The translations under genes were made by a program, and so were the position numbers. From positions 77,490 through 141,489 of the forward strand of contig DATMRW010000014.1 of assembly GCA_035565775.1 (NCBI GenBank): a stretch of 64,000 bases of DNA, given 5' to 3'. Positions 8,027-17,340 of the stretch are shown piece after piece; position 1 is the first letter of the stretch, and every line of letters begins with the position of its first letter. This DNA comes from PRO6 sp035565775. GTDB taxonomy: Bacteria > Pseudomonadota > Alphaproteobacteria > Rhizobiales > Xanthobacteraceae. The notes beneath the pieces are model-generated. The model saw nothing but the letters and a program-made list of their open reading frames with translations. It did no database searches and was not told the origin of the DNA.

Positions 8027-8262
8027 ATCCGAGCCCGGCACAGCGTGTGCGCCGGTGGCACTCCTATGCCAAAAGCCGCTCGGCATTGCAACAGAGGTCT
8101 TCGCCTCAAGCTGCGAATTTTTGACTTGTGGGAAAGATAATCCTGCGCATGAGTGAAAAATCCTGCTTTCAGCACGTCCGCACCAGCCTGCTGGCGCCCG
8201 GAAAGGCGCGAATCTGGCAACTTTCGCGGGCTGCAGGCCGCAGAATCGCGAAAAATGGCGAC

Positions 8263-8631
8263 TCACTCCAAAAATGAGCGCAGCACCACGGCGTTGTTGT
8301 GCGCCTCGTCCCGGGCGGCAAATAGAAGCGTCAGCGGTTTCGCGGTGGTCGCGACCTTGGCCAAGGCTTCCAGCGGCTTCAGTTCCTCGCGCAACCCCTG
8401 CAATTCGTGGCGATAGCGCCGCTGGAACTCGGGCCATTTGGCCGGATCGTGAGCGAACCAGGCGCGCAATTCGGCGCTTGGCGCGATGGTCTTGAACCAA
8501 TGGTCGATATGAGCGTCCTCGCGCTTCAATCCTCGCGGCCACAGTCGATCCACCAGCACCCGCACCCCGTCCGAGGCCACGGGCGAATCATAAACCCGCT
8601 TCAGGGTGATTCGGGACGCTTTGGCGGGCAT
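8263..8631 (-). CDS. DUF488 family protein (YeaO-like)
   Basis: A 122-residue soluble protein of the DUF488 family. The diagnostic segments are V-Y-D-S-P, V-L-V-D-R-L-W-P-R-G-L-K-R, W-F-K-T-I-A-P-S and the R-Y-R-H-E-L helix. No catalytic role is established for the family. AGGG precedes the ATG by 5 bases. It is divergent from the truncated haemoglobin gene with a 96-base shared promoter region, a pairing that would be consistent with a common nitrosative or oxygen stress response but does not prove one. The 236 bases between it and tRNA-Gly contain no gene I can support. Confidence 0.85.
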   Translation of the reverse strand: MPAKASRITLKRVYDSPVASDGVRVLVDRLWPRGLKREDAHIDHWFKTIAPSAELRAWFAHDPAKWPEFQRRYRHELQGLREELKPLEALAKVATTAKPLTLLFAARDEAHNNAVVLRSFLE

Positions 8632-8727
8632 GGCGACCCTCCTTCAATTCTGCCCCGATATTGACCTAATAATATTCAGTCTATACTCATCTTTATGAAA
8701 GGCAATCATCTCCCTGACGAGGCGACC

Positions 8728-9216
8728 ATGACCGGAACTCCACAGACCGGACAAACAAGCCGCGACCTGCTCATCGCCGACATAGTGGCCCGCACCGGCA
8801 TCGACGACGCCATGATCGAACGGCTGGTCCGCACGTTCTACGACCGCGTCCGTAATGATGACCTGATCGGCCCGATCTTCGATAGCCGGGTGGAGGACTG
8901 GGAAAGCCACCTCCAGCGCATGTTCGCCTTCTGGTCGTCGGTGGCGCTGATGAGCGGTCGCTATCACGGCTCGCCGATGGCGGTGCATATGCCGCTGCCG
9001 ATCGATACGCCGCATTTCGACCGCTGGCTCGAACTGTTCGCCGCTACCGCGCACGAAACCTGCCCGCCGGCAGCCGCCGCGCATTTTCTCGAGCGCGCCC
9101 ACCGCATCGCCGACAGTTTTGAGATGGGCATCGCCTTCCAGAAAAAGGAGATCCGGCCGCGCCGCGTCCGGCCCGCGAGCACGCGACTGCCGGAAGCCCC
9201 GCCCGCGGGCGAGTGA
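8728..9216 (+). CDS. Group III truncated haemoglobin
   Basis: A 162-residue 2-over-2 globin. The pattern F-Y-D-R-V-R-N-D-D-L-I-G-P-I-F, the aromatic helix F-A-F-W-S-S-V-A-L-M-S-G-R-Y-H-G-S-P-M-A-V-H and the proximal region P-H-F-D-R-W-L-E-L-F match group III (trHbP, Campylobacter Ctb-type) members, which bind O2/NO. GAGG five bases before 8728 supports this start over an in-frame ATG at 8695 that lacks a ribosome site. The C-terminal 30 residues are a Pro/Arg-rich tail. The protein probably helps in NO or microaerobic physiology (inference). Confidence 0.88.
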   Translation: MTGTPQTGQTSRDLLIADIVARTGIDDAMIERLVRTFYDRVRNDDLIGPIFDSRVEDWESHLQRMFAFWSSVALMSGRYHGSPMAVHMPLPIDTPHFDRWLELFAATAHETCPPAAAAHFLERAHRIADSFEMGIAFQKKEIRPRRVRPASTRLPEAPPAGE

Positions 9217-9227
9217 CGCGGTGGGCG

Positions 9228-11003
9228 CTAATACCCGACTGCGGCGGCGCCGCGGGTGCGCGGATCGGCTGCGCCCTGTAACACATTCCTGACGACGGCA
9301 ATCGAATTGGCCGAGGTCTGGCCGAGCGGGGTCGTGATCTTGTGCCCGCGGATGCCGAGTTGGTCGAGCACCGCCGGATCGAACCCCTTCTCGACCCGCG
9401 TTTCGTCGGGCAGCCATTGATGATGCAGCCGCGGCAGCGCCACTGCCCGCATGATGTCCATGCGGTGATCGATGACGTTGCTCACCACCTGCATCACCGC
9501 CGAAATGATCCGGCTGCCGCCCGGCGAGCCGGTCACCAGCACGACCCGGCCATCCTTCAGCACGATCGTCGGCGTCATCGACGACAGCGGCCGCTTGCCG
9601 GGGCCGGGCAGATTGGCGGCGTAGCCGACCAGCCCATAGGCGTTCGATGCACCGGGCGCAGCGGTGAAATCGTCCAGCTCGTTGTTGAGCAGCACCCCGG
9701 TGCCCTCGGCGACGAGGCCGACGCCATAGCTGAAGTTCAGCGTGTAGGTGTTGCTGACCGCGTTGCCCTCGCCATCGACCACGGAAAAGTGCGTGGTGTT
9801 GTCGCCCTCGCGCGCCGGCTCGAGCAGCGTGCCGATCGCGGCGGACGGCGTTGCCAGATCGCCGTCGATGGTGAGGCGTTGCCGCGCCGCATAGCTTTTC
9901 GACAGCAGCCGCTCCAGCGGCATATCGGTGAACGCCGGATCGCCAAGGAAGCGCGCCCGGTCGGCGTAAGCGCGCTTCATCGCCTCAATCAGCAGATGCA
10001 GCGCCTGAGGCGAGCCGGGCTTCATCGCGCCGAGGTCAAAGCTTTCCAGAATATTCAGCGTCTCGATCAGCACGACGCCGCCTGAGGATGGCAGCGGCAT
10101 GGAAACGATGTCGTAGCCGCGATAGCTGCCGCGCACCGGCGTGCGCACAACCGGCTGGTAAGCCTTGAGGTCATCCGTGGTGATCAGGCCGCCGGCCTGC
10201 CGGATTCCCGATGACAGTTTTTCCGCGACCTCGCCCTCGTAGAAGCCGGACGGGCCGCGCGAGGCGATCGCCTCGAGGGTGTTGGCGAGATCGGTCTGGC
10301 GCAGCAGATCGCCCGGTTGCAGCGAAGTGCCGTCCGGCCGCGAGAAGATCTTTGCAGACGCCGGCCAGCGTGCCAGCCGCTTGTGCCAGCGCGGCAGCGT
10401 ATCGGCGATGTCGTCGGCAACCGCGATGCCCTCACGCGCGAGCAGGATCGACGGCGCCAGAATGTCGGCGAGGGAGAACTTGCCGGAGCCATATTTTTCC
10501 AGCGCCAGCGCCAACCCGGCGACCGTACCTGGAACACCGATGCCGAGACCCTGATCGCGTGAGCGGGCGGCATCCGGTTGCCCGTCATCGCCCAAAAACA
10601 TTTTGGGCGTCGCGGCTGCAGGGGCCGTTTCGCGATAGTCGATCGCGATGTCTTCTTTCGCCTTGGCGAGATGGATCAGCATGAAGCCGCCGCCGCCGAG
10701 ATTGCCGGCGCGCGGATAGGTCACGGCCATCGCAAAGCCGGCGGCAACCGCTGCGTCCACCGCGTTGCCGCCGCGCTTGAGGAACCCGGCGCCGATCTCG
10801 GCCGCAATGCGCTCCTGCGCCACGACCATGCCGTGAAACGCCTCGACCGCGCGCGCATTTGTCGCAATCGCCGCCAGATCAGCGCCGCCGCGTACATCCT
10901 GAGCGTAAGGCCGGGGCACGGCAAATATCGTTGCCACCGCAACAACCGCAATCATGCGGCCGACCGTTTTTGCAACACCATGCCCCGCTAACCTCACCGC
11001 CAC
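9228..11003 (-). CDS. ggt: Gamma-glutamyltransferase, periplasmic precursor
   Basis: A 591-residue Ntn-hydrolase that cleaves or transfers the gamma-glutamyl group of glutathione. An N-terminal signal sequence covers about residues 1-34. The autocatalytic cleavage site is seen as N-T-T-H-F-S-V-V-D, so Thr403 should become the N-terminus and nucleophile of the small subunit. The glycine-rich P-L-S-S-M-T-P and G-S-P-G-G-S-R-I motifs of the active site are intact. The start is a GTG with GGAG eight bases upstream. It is convergent with the truncated haemoglobin gene (11-base gap). Confidence 0.93.
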   Translation of the reverse strand: MAVRLAGHGVAKTVGRMIAVVAVATIFAVPRPYAQDVRGGADLAAIATNARAVEAFHGMVVAQERIAAEIGAGFLKRGGNAVDAAVAAGFAMAVTYPRAGNLGGGGFMLIHLAKAKEDIAIDYRETAPAAATPKMFLGDDGQPDAARSRDQGLGIGVPGTVAGLALALEKYGSGKFSLADILAPSILLAREGIAVADDIADTLPRWHKRLARWPASAKIFSRPDGTSLQPGDLLRQTDLANTLEAIASRGPSGFYEGEVAEKLSSGIRQAGGLITTDDLKAYQPVVRTPVRGSYRGYDIVSMPLPSSGGVVLIETLNILESFDLGAMKPGSPQALHLLIEAMKRAYADRARFLGDPAFTDMPLERLLSKSYAARQRLTIDGDLATPSAAIGTLLEPAREGDNTTHFSVVDGEGNAVSNTYTLNFSYGVGLVAEGTGVLLNNELDDFTAAPGASNAYGLVGYAANLPGPGKRPLSSMTPTIVLKDGRVVLVTGSPGGSRIISAVMQVVSNVIDHRMDIMRAVALPRLHHQWLPDETRVEKGFDPAVLDQLGIRGHKITTPLGQTSANSIAVVRNVLQGAADPRTRGAAAVGY

Positions 11004-11115
11004 CTCTCAGCTCCGATCCTCTCGTGAAACAATTTTCCAGCATTCAGGTCGTTATAGTGTTCAAATGATGTTGGATCAGCCTCCTCTTTGATTCGCCCTG
11101 CGGAACCGCACCCCT

Positions 11116-12519
11116 ATGAGCCTTTCTACCCCAGCGATCAGCCCCCAGACTGACGCGCCGCTGCACCGCTACCCTTCCCGTTCCGCCGTCATGGGCTGGA
11201 TATTGTTCGATTGGGCAGCGCAGCCCTACTTCACGCTCATAACAGTTTTCGTGTTCGCCCCGTATTTCGCCAGCAGGGTTGCGCCGGACCCGGCTACCGG
11301 GCAGGCGCTGTGGGGCTTTGCCACCGCCGCCGCGGGCCTGATCATCGCAATCTTCTCGCCGGTGCTCGGCGCGATCGCCGACGCCAGCGGTCGCCGCAAG
11401 CCGTGGATCGCGGCTTTTGGCCTGCTGCTCGTGATCGGCTCCTCGATGATGTGGCTGGCGAAGCCCGGCGACACGTCCTCGATCGTGCCGGTGCTGCTCG
11501 CCTTCGGCGTCGCAACGATCGGCGTCGAGTTCGCCACCGTCTTCAACAATGCGATGATGCCGACGCTGGTGCCGCCGGATCGCATCGGGCGCCTATCCGG
11601 CACCGGCTGGGCGGTCGGCTATATCGGCGGCATCCTCAGCCTGATCGTGGTGCTCGGCTTCCTCGCCGCCAATCCCGACACCGGCCGCACCCTGTTCGGC
11701 CTCGTGCCGCTGTTCGGGCTCGATCCGGCGATGCACGAGGGCGACCGCATGTCCGGCCCGCTCACGGGCCTGTGGTTCGTCATCTTCGTGCTGCCGATGT
11801 TTCTGCTGACGCCGGACTATCCGGCGAGGAATTCGCTCAAGACGGCGCTGCGCGTGGGCCTGAAGGACCTGCGCGCGACGTTGCGGTCGCTGCCCTCGCA
11901 GCGCTCGCTGCTGATCTTCCTGATCGCCAACATGATCTATACCGACGGGCTGGTGTCGCTGTTCGCCTTCGGCGGCATCTACGCGGCCGGCACGTTCGGC
12001 TGGAACACGATCCAGATCGGCAGTTTCGGCATTCTTCTCGCGGCGGCCGGCACCCTCGGCGCCTGGATCGGCGGCAAGCTCGACGATCTCCTCGGCGCGA
12101 AAACCGTGATCGGTGCCTGCCTCGTGCTGCTGCTCGCGACGATCGGTCTCATCCTGCTGATCGACCGCGACTCGGTGTTTTTCATCCCGGTTGAGCCGCC
12201 GGTTCGCGGCGGGCCGCTGTTCTCCGGCCGAGCCGAGCAGGCCTATATGGTGCTCGGCTTCGTCATGGGCGCGGCCGCCGGACCGCTTCAGGCGGCATCC
12301 CGCAGCCTCCTGATCCAGATGGCGCCGCGCGACCGTGTCACCCAGTATTTCGGCCTGTTCGCCCTCACCGGCAAGGTGACGTCCTTCATCGGGCCGCTGC
12401 TGATCGGCGTCGTGACCGCGGTGACCGCCAGCCAGAAGGCCGGAATGGCGATGCTGCTGCTGTTTTTCATTGCCGGCCTTGCGCTGCTGCCCCTGATAAA
12501 GCCGAAGGCCGCGGCCTGA
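11116..12519 (+). CDS. UMF1-family MFS transporter
   Basis: A 467-residue membrane protein with about 12 hydrophobic segments, of the UMF1/Atg22-like branch of MFS (YxiO type). The N-terminal W-I-L-F-D-W-A-A-Q-P-Y-F-T and the loop G-A-I-A-D-A-S-G-R-R-K-P-W motif are typical of the group. Substrates of these transporters are largely unknown, with amino-acid efflux suggested for fungal relatives. It stands alone, divergent from ggt and convergent with ptsN. There is no strong ribosome site before the ATG. Confidence 0.85.
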   Translation: MSLSTPAISPQTDAPLHRYPSRSAVMGWILFDWAAQPYFTLITVFVFAPYFASRVAPDPATGQALWGFATAAAGLIIAIFSPVLGAIADASGRRKPWIAAFGLLLVIGSSMMWLAKPGDTSSIVPVLLAFGVATIGVEFATVFNNAMMPTLVPPDRIGRLSGTGWAVGYIGGILSLIVVLGFLAANPDTGRTLFGLVPLFGLDPAMHEGDRMSGPLTGLWFVIFVLPMFLLTPDYPARNSLKTALRVGLKDLRATLRSLPSQRSLLIFLIANMIYTDGLVSLFAFGGIYAAGTFGWNTIQIGSFGILLAAAGTLGAWIGGKLDDLLGAKTVIGACLVLLLATIGLILLIDRDSVFFIPVEPPVRGGPLFSGRAEQAYMVLGFVMGAAAGPLQAASRSLLIQMAPRDRVTQYFGLFALTGKVTSFIGPLLIGVVTAVTASQKAGMAMLLLFFIAGLALLPLIKPKAAA

Positions 12520-12590
12520 AAAGGCACCTGAAAAGGCAACAGGCCCGCCCGGCATGAAAATGCTGAAAAAGCCGGTGCGGAGACCGGAAC

Positions 12591-13058
12591 TCAGGCTTCC
12601 GGTACAGTCGCCGGCGGCAGGGCCAGCACCGAGAAGATGGCCTCGGCGTCGCGCGAAGCCCGCAATTTCTTGGCGATCTCCTGATCTCTGAGCAGGCGCG
12701 CGATCCGCGCCAGCGCCTTCAGGTGGTCTGCGCCGGCCCCCTCCGGGGCGAGCAGCAGAAACAGGAGATCAACCGGCTGGCCGTCCATCGCCTCGAAGTC
12801 GATCGGACGCTCGAGGCGGGCGAACAGCCCGAAAATCCGGTCCAGCTTTGGCAGTTTGCCATGCGGAATCGCAACGCCGTAACCGACGGCGGTTGTCCCG
12901 AGCTTCTCCCGCTGCAAAAGCACTTCAAAGATTGCGCGCTCGCTTTGCCCTGTCAGTTCAGCCGCGCGCGCAGACAGCTCCTGGAGCGCCTGCTTCTTGC
13001 TGTTGACCTTCAAAGCCGGGAGAATCGCCTCGGGTGCGACCAGGTCGATAATCGTCAT
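12591..13058 (-). CDS. ptsN: Nitrogen-PTS EIIA protein
   Basis: A 155-residue EIIA-Ntr protein that accepts phosphate from NPr and regulates K+ transport, phosphate and nitrogen responses by protein contact. The phosphoacceptor His lies in G-Y-G-V-A-I-P-H-G-K. Start 13058 (M-T-I-I-D-L-V) has GGAA eight bases upstream; the longer frame is not supported. It closes the rpoN-hpf-ptsN series, the usual alphaproteobacterial arrangement in which EIIA-Ntr is linked to sigma-54 metabolism. Confidence 0.95.
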   Translation of the reverse strand: MTIIDLVAPEAILPALKVNSKKQALQELSARAAELTGQSERAIFEVLLQREKLGTTAVGYGVAIPHGKLPKLDRIFGLFARLERPIDFEAMDGQPVDLLFLLLAPEGAGADHLKALARIARLLRDQEIAKKLRASRDAEAIFSVLALPPATVPEA

Positions 13059-13183
13059 GGAACGTTCCGAGAATAATTTCGTCTCTATCGTCCGATGAGT
13101 CCGGCCGGACATTAGCACAAATGCCGGCCGAAACCATCAAAGGCCGCGGACCATAGGGACGACCTCGCTAGGCGTCAATGCCG

Positions 13184-13828
13184 TCAGCCATGTTCTTTGG
13201 GGTTGACTTTTGGCGGATCGACCCAACCGATATTCCCGTCCGGCCGTCGGTAGATCATGTTCACCCGTCCGCTGCTGCCGTGCTGGAAGATCACCACCGG
13301 CGCTCCGGTAAAATCCAGCTCCATCACCGCCTCGCTCACCGACAGCCGCTTCAGGGCCGTCGTCGTCTCCGCAATGACGACAGGGTTGAAGGCAATGACC
13401 TCTTCTTCGCTCTCCGCTTCCGGTGCTTCGATGATGTAGCTCTGCGCGTCGAGCGTCGCCTCGTCCGACAACACGCCGACATCGCCGCCGCCGAGCTGCG
13501 CCTTGACGCGTTCGGCGGCATGCTCCATCCGCGCCGAGCGATCCTTCAAGCGGCTCTTGTATCGTCGCAGCCGTTTTTCGATTTGCATGAGAGCAAGGTC
13601 GGCGCTCGCATAGGCATCCGCCGCGTTCGCACTCGCTTCCAGCGTCGCGCCCGATGCGAGATGAAGGGCACAATCCGCGCGAAATCCAAAGCCGTCTTTG
13701 CTGAACGTGCAGTGCCCCGAATAGCCGCCATCAAAATATTTCCGCAGCACCTCCTCGGTTCGGTCACTCACGCGGCCGCGCAGGGCGTCACTCACACTGA
13801 TGCGCTTGCCTGAGACTCGAATAGTCAT
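13184..13828 (-). CDS. hpf: Long-form ribosome hibernation promoting factor
   Basis: A 214-residue protein with an N-terminal S30AE/YfiA domain (residues 1-105; I-R-V-S-G-K-R-I-S-V-S-D-A-L, later A-Y-A-S-A-D-L-A) and a C-terminal dimerisation domain (about 150-210; M-E-L-D-F-T-G-A-P-V-V-I-F-Q-H). Long forms drive 100S ribosome dimers in stationary phase. A variable acidic linker joins the domains. The gene lies 150 bases after rpoN and 125 before ptsN. Confidence 0.95.
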   Translation of the reverse strand: MTIRVSGKRISVSDALRGRVSDRTEEVLRKYFDGGYSGHCTFSKDGFGFRADCALHLASGATLEASANAADAYASADLALMQIEKRLRRYKSRLKDRSARMEHAAERVKAQLGGGDVGVLSDEATLDAQSYIIEAPEAESEEEVIAFNPVVIAETTTALKRLSVSEAVMELDFTGAPVVIFQHGSSGRVNMIYRRPDGNIGWVDPPKVNPKEHG

Positions 13829-13978
13829 GTCGTGCCTCGCTCTCCAATTAAGGAACTACCAGCATTCCGCTTGCGGGCACCTGCGTCAAGTGAGGTTTCT
13901 TGCGATTCAGCTTGAAGAGAAATGACAGAGCACAATGCGCGTTGAACTGCGAGTGTGCGGCATGAAATCGCAACGAGA

Positions 13979-15529
13979 TCAGCGCCTGCCGAAACGACTC
14001 TGCTTGTCCCGGCGACGCTGCACGGATGAGGGGATCTTCATCGCCTCGCGATACTTGGCGACGGTTCTCCGCGCGATATCAATTCCCGACTCGCGCAATC
14101 GTTCCACCAGCGCATCGTCGGACAAAATGTCGGCGGGATCCTCCGCATCGATGAGCTGGCGGATGCGGTGACGAACCGATTCCGCCGAGTGCGCCTCGCC
14201 GCCATCGGCAGCCGCAATCGAAGCGGTGAAGAAGTATTTTAGTTCAAAATTTCCCCGGTTCGTCGCCATGTATTTGTTGGCCGTCACGCGCGACACGGTG
14301 GATTCATGCATCTCGATTGCATCGGCAATCGCACGCAGATTGAGCGGCCGCAGATGATCGACGCCGTAAGTAAAAAATCCGTCCTGCTGGCGCACGATCT
14401 CCTTTGCGACCTTGAGAATGGTGCGCGCCCGCTGATCGAGCGCGCGTACCAGCCACGTCGCATTCTGCAGACAATCGCTGAAGTAAGATTTGTCTTCGTC
14501 CTTGCGCAGCGACTTCGTCAGCTTGGCGTAGTAAGTCTGATTGACCAGCACGCGCGGCAAGGTCTCGCTGTTGAGCTCGACGAGCCAGCCGCCGTCGGCA
14601 GCGGGACGCACGTAAATGTCCGGCACCAATGTCTCGGCGCGAAACGATGAAAACCTCAGTCCGGGCTTGGGGTCGAGCTGGCGAATCTCCGCAAACATGT
14701 CGGCGAGATCGTCGTCGTCGACACCGCAGATTTTGCGAAGCGCGGCAACGTCGCGCCGTGCCACGAGATCAAGATGCGCGACTAGCAACGCCATCGCTGG
14801 ATCGAAGCGATCGCGCTCGCGCAGTTGCAGCGCAAGACACTCGCTGAGACTGCGCGCGCAGACGCCCGCCGGATCGAAGGTCTGCAGCACGCCGAGCACG
14901 CGCGCGACATCGGCCGCGGTCGCGCCAAGGCGCTCGGCAATGTCCTCAATGTTCGTGGTGAGGTAACCCGCCTCATCCACGAGGTCGATGATGTAGCGGC
15001 CGATCATGCGATCGGCCGGCGCGTCGACTGCGACGGCAAGCTGTTCGGCAAGGTGATCGGCAAGCGTGACTTCCGCCGCAACGAAGGACTCAAGATTGTA
15101 GCCTTCGTCATTCGATGGACCGCCGCCCCACTCGGTGTAGGTCGTCGGCGGAGCATCCTGCGCGGCGCGCGCCGCAGCCTCCGAATGATCCTCGGGAAAA
15201 AGATTGTCGAGACCGGCGTCGAAGGTCGCCTCCATCTCATCGCGGCTGCCGAGCGCAGGCATCCAGTCGTCGGCGATGGTGCGGTCCTGCTCACTCGCTT
15301 CCGCGATCGGCTCGCCAAGATCGGGCGCGAGCGGCGCATCGACGCCCGACGGCGCCGGCTCGCCCTCGTCGGCGGTGCGCTCGAGCAGCGGGTTGCGCTC
15401 GAGCTCCTCCTCGACGAAGGCGGCGACATCGAGATTGGACAGTTGCAGCAGCTTGATCGCCTGCATCAGCTGCGGCGTCATCACCAGCGTTTGCGACTGT
15501 CGGAACTCGAGCCGTTGCGTCAGGGCCAT
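13979..15529 (-). CDS. rpoN: RNA polymerase sigma-54 factor
   Basis: A 516-residue sigma-54. Region I (residues 1-50) is Gln/Leu-rich with L-E-F-R-Q-S-Q-T-L-V-M-T-P-Q-L, needed for activator response. An acidic region II (about 50-130) follows, then the core-binding domain. The helix-turn-helix is around residues 390-415 and the RpoN box near the C-terminus reads A-R-R-T-V-A-K-Y-R-E. Downstream hpf and ptsN and upstream lptB make the standard cluster. It enables nitrogen-regulated and other enhancer-dependent promoters. Confidence 0.97.
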   Translation of the reverse strand: MALTQRLEFRQSQTLVMTPQLMQAIKLLQLSNLDVAAFVEEELERNPLLERTADEGEPAPSGVDAPLAPDLGEPIAEASEQDRTIADDWMPALGSRDEMEATFDAGLDNLFPEDHSEAAARAAQDAPPTTYTEWGGGPSNDEGYNLESFVAAEVTLADHLAEQLAVAVDAPADRMIGRYIIDLVDEAGYLTTNIEDIAERLGATAADVARVLGVLQTFDPAGVCARSLSECLALQLRERDRFDPAMALLVAHLDLVARRDVAALRKICGVDDDDLADMFAEIRQLDPKPGLRFSSFRAETLVPDIYVRPAADGGWLVELNSETLPRVLVNQTYYAKLTKSLRKDEDKSYFSDCLQNATWLVRALDQRARTILKVAKEIVRQQDGFFTYGVDHLRPLNLRAIADAIEMHESTVSRVTANKYMATNRGNFELKYFFTASIAAADGGEAHSAESVRHRIRQLIDAEDPADILSDDALVERLRESGIDIARRTVAKYREAMKIPSSVQRRRDKQSRFGRR

Positions 15530-15639
15530 CGAAGCAGAAACCGATCCCGTTTAAGTTGGTCCGTTTCTTGCTTATCTGGTTCGCAGCCGATTGTATATGC
15601 CGTAACCGTCCCGCCCGTAATACGCGAGAAAAGTCCGCC

Positions 15640-16530
15640 TTACAGCCGGAACTCTTCGCCGAGATAGAGGCGGCGCACGTCCGGGTCGTTGACGATCTCG
15701 TCGGGCGAGCCTTCGGTCAGCACCTCGCCGGCATAGACGATGTAGGCACGGTCGGTCAGGCCGAGCGTTTCGCGGACGTTGTGGTCGGTGATGAGCACGC
15801 CGATACCGCGATTGGTGAGATGGCGGACGAGGTCCTGAATGTCGCCGACCGCAATCGGGTCGATGCCGGCGAAGGGTTCGTCGAGCAGCATGTAGTTCGG
15901 GCGCGTCGCGAGCGCGCGGGCGATCTCGACCCGGCGGCGCTCACCGCCGGAAAGGGCAATCGAGGGCGATTTGCGCAGGCGCGTGATGTTGAACTCGTCG
16001 AGCAGGGCATCGAGTTCGGCCTCGCGCTTGCGCCGGTTCGGCTCGACCACCTCGAGAACGGAGCGGATGTTGTCCTCGACGTTCAGCCCGCGAAAAATCG
16101 ACGCCTCCTGCGGCAGGTAGCCGATGCCGAGGCGGGCGCGCTGATACATCGGCAGCCGGGTGACGTCATGGCCGTCGAGCTCGACCTGCCCACGATCGGC
16201 CTTGATCAGGCCGGTGATCATGTAGAACACCGTGGTTTTGCCGGCACCGTTCGGCCCGAGCAGGCCCACCGCCTCGCCGCGGCGGACATGCAGGCTGACG
16301 CCGCGCACCACCTGGCGCGAGCCATAGCGCTTCTCTACCCCGTGGATGGCCAGAAAGCCGGCGCGGGCCTGCGCGCGATAGGCAGGCCGTGCCGCCGCAA
16401 AACTCGGCGGCCGCTCAAGCAGCAACTCATCGTCGCCCCCAAAACTAGTGATGTCGCCGGCCTGCTGCCGCGCGCCGCCCGTGGAAGCGCGCTTGTCCTG
16501 CCGCCGGAATGCTTTCAACAGATCGACCAT
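15640..16530 (-). CDS. lptB: LPS export ABC transporter ATP-binding protein
   Basis: A 296-residue ATPase that powers extraction of lipopolysaccharide from the inner membrane with LptFG. Walker A is G-P-N-G-A-G-K-T-T, the signature is L-S-G-G-E-R-R-R-V-E-I-A-R, and Walker B is Y-M-L-L-D-E-P-F-A-G-I-D. The core starts near residue 58; the first 57 residues form an extra Arg/Ala-rich N-terminal segment that E. coli LptB lacks. It follows lptC and lptA on the minus strand. Confidence 0.95.
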   Translation of the reverse strand: MVDLLKAFRRQDKRASTGGARQQAGDITSFGGDDELLLERPPSFAAARPAYRAQARAGFLAIHGVEKRYGSRQVVRGVSLHVRRGEAVGLLGPNGAGKTTVFYMITGLIKADRGQVELDGHDVTRLPMYQRARLGIGYLPQEASIFRGLNVEDNIRSVLEVVEPNRRKREAELDALLDEFNITRLRKSPSIALSGGERRRVEIARALATRPNYMLLDEPFAGIDPIAVGDIQDLVRHLTNRGIGVLITDHNVRETLGLTDRAYIVYAGEVLTEGSPDEIVNDPDVRRLYLGEEFRL

Positions 16531-16652
16531 AAATCCTGACGGCCCTTATTCTTTTCGCCCGCGCGGCTCAAGCCGCGACCAAAGCCCGGCTGATGCTCGA
16601 ACCAGCGCGCGGCCCGGAGAAATTTTGGAGACGACTTGCTGCCCACCGATGA

Positions 16653-17339
16653 TCAGCGCCGTTTTTGCGGGCTGTTGCTGCCCGGCAGAATCGACGTTGG
16701 CCCCGCACCACCCCCTTCGCCCGACGACTGAAACAGGCCCTGCACCCGGCCTCCTCGCGACTCCACGCGCGACACCCCCGAGGTCATGTCGACCACCAGA
16801 CGGTCGCCCCGCAACACATTCTTGCCCTGGGTCAGAACCACCCCACCGGTCATGGTGATCACGTTGGAGCGCGTGTCGAACACCGCCGTCTCGCCGGTGA
16901 CCGTCTGATCCTTCTGGGTGACCATCACATTGCCGCGCGCCTCAAGCCGGTGGATCGATGAGCTGCCGCCCGGTCCGGGCGCGGCCGCCTTCATCGGGTC
17001 CTGCTTGGGGGCGGTGCCTGACTTGTTCTGATCGTAGAACACGAGCAGCGACTTGCTGCGCATCGTGGTATCGCCCTGCACCACCTTCACATCGCCGGCA
17101 AACGTCGCGACCTTGTCCTTGTCGCGCATTTCGAGGCTCGCCGCATCGATCTGGATCGGCTTGTCGCGGTTCTGCGAAAAGCCCTGCATCGCGTTCGGCA
17201 CGCCGCTGACGGTGCTGCCCTTGGCCGGGGCCTGCGGCTGCGCAAGCGCCGCCTCGCCGCCAGCCATCAGCGCGGCGGTCATGAGCGCCGCCGCGGCGCC
17301 GCGGCGCCAAAGCATCGGAAAACTGTGAGGGATCGTCAT
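16653..17339 (-). CDS. lptA: LPS transport periplasmic protein LptA
   Basis: A 228-residue exported OstA-domain protein forming the periplasmic bridge for lipopolysaccharide. A signal peptide spans about residues 1-34, followed by the beta-jellyroll with D-A-A-S-L-E-M-R-D-K-D-K-V-A-T-F-A-G-D-V-K-V-V-Q-G and T-G-G-V-V-L-T-Q-G repeats. The C-terminal 40 residues are a Gly/Ser/Pro-rich tail. The ATG lies one base after the lptC stop, so the two are tightly coupled. Confidence 0.93.
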   Translation of the reverse strand: MTIPHSFPMLWRRGAAAALMTAALMAGGEAALAQPQAPAKGSTVSGVPNAMQGFSQNRDKPIQIDAASLEMRDKDKVATFAGDVKVVQGDTTMRSKSLLVFYDQNKSGTAPKQDPMKAAAPGPGGSSSIHRLEARGNVMVTQKDQTVTGETAVFDTRSNVITMTGGVVLTQGKNVLRGDRLVVDMTSGVSRVESRGGRVQGLFQSSGEGGGAGPTSILPGSNSPQKRR

Positions 17340-17340
17340 C

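Noticed and set aside
7940..8140. Short plus-strand open frames over tRNA-Gly
   Set aside because: Frequent false genes made by antisense tRNA sequence (the W-D-S-N-P-R-P motif).
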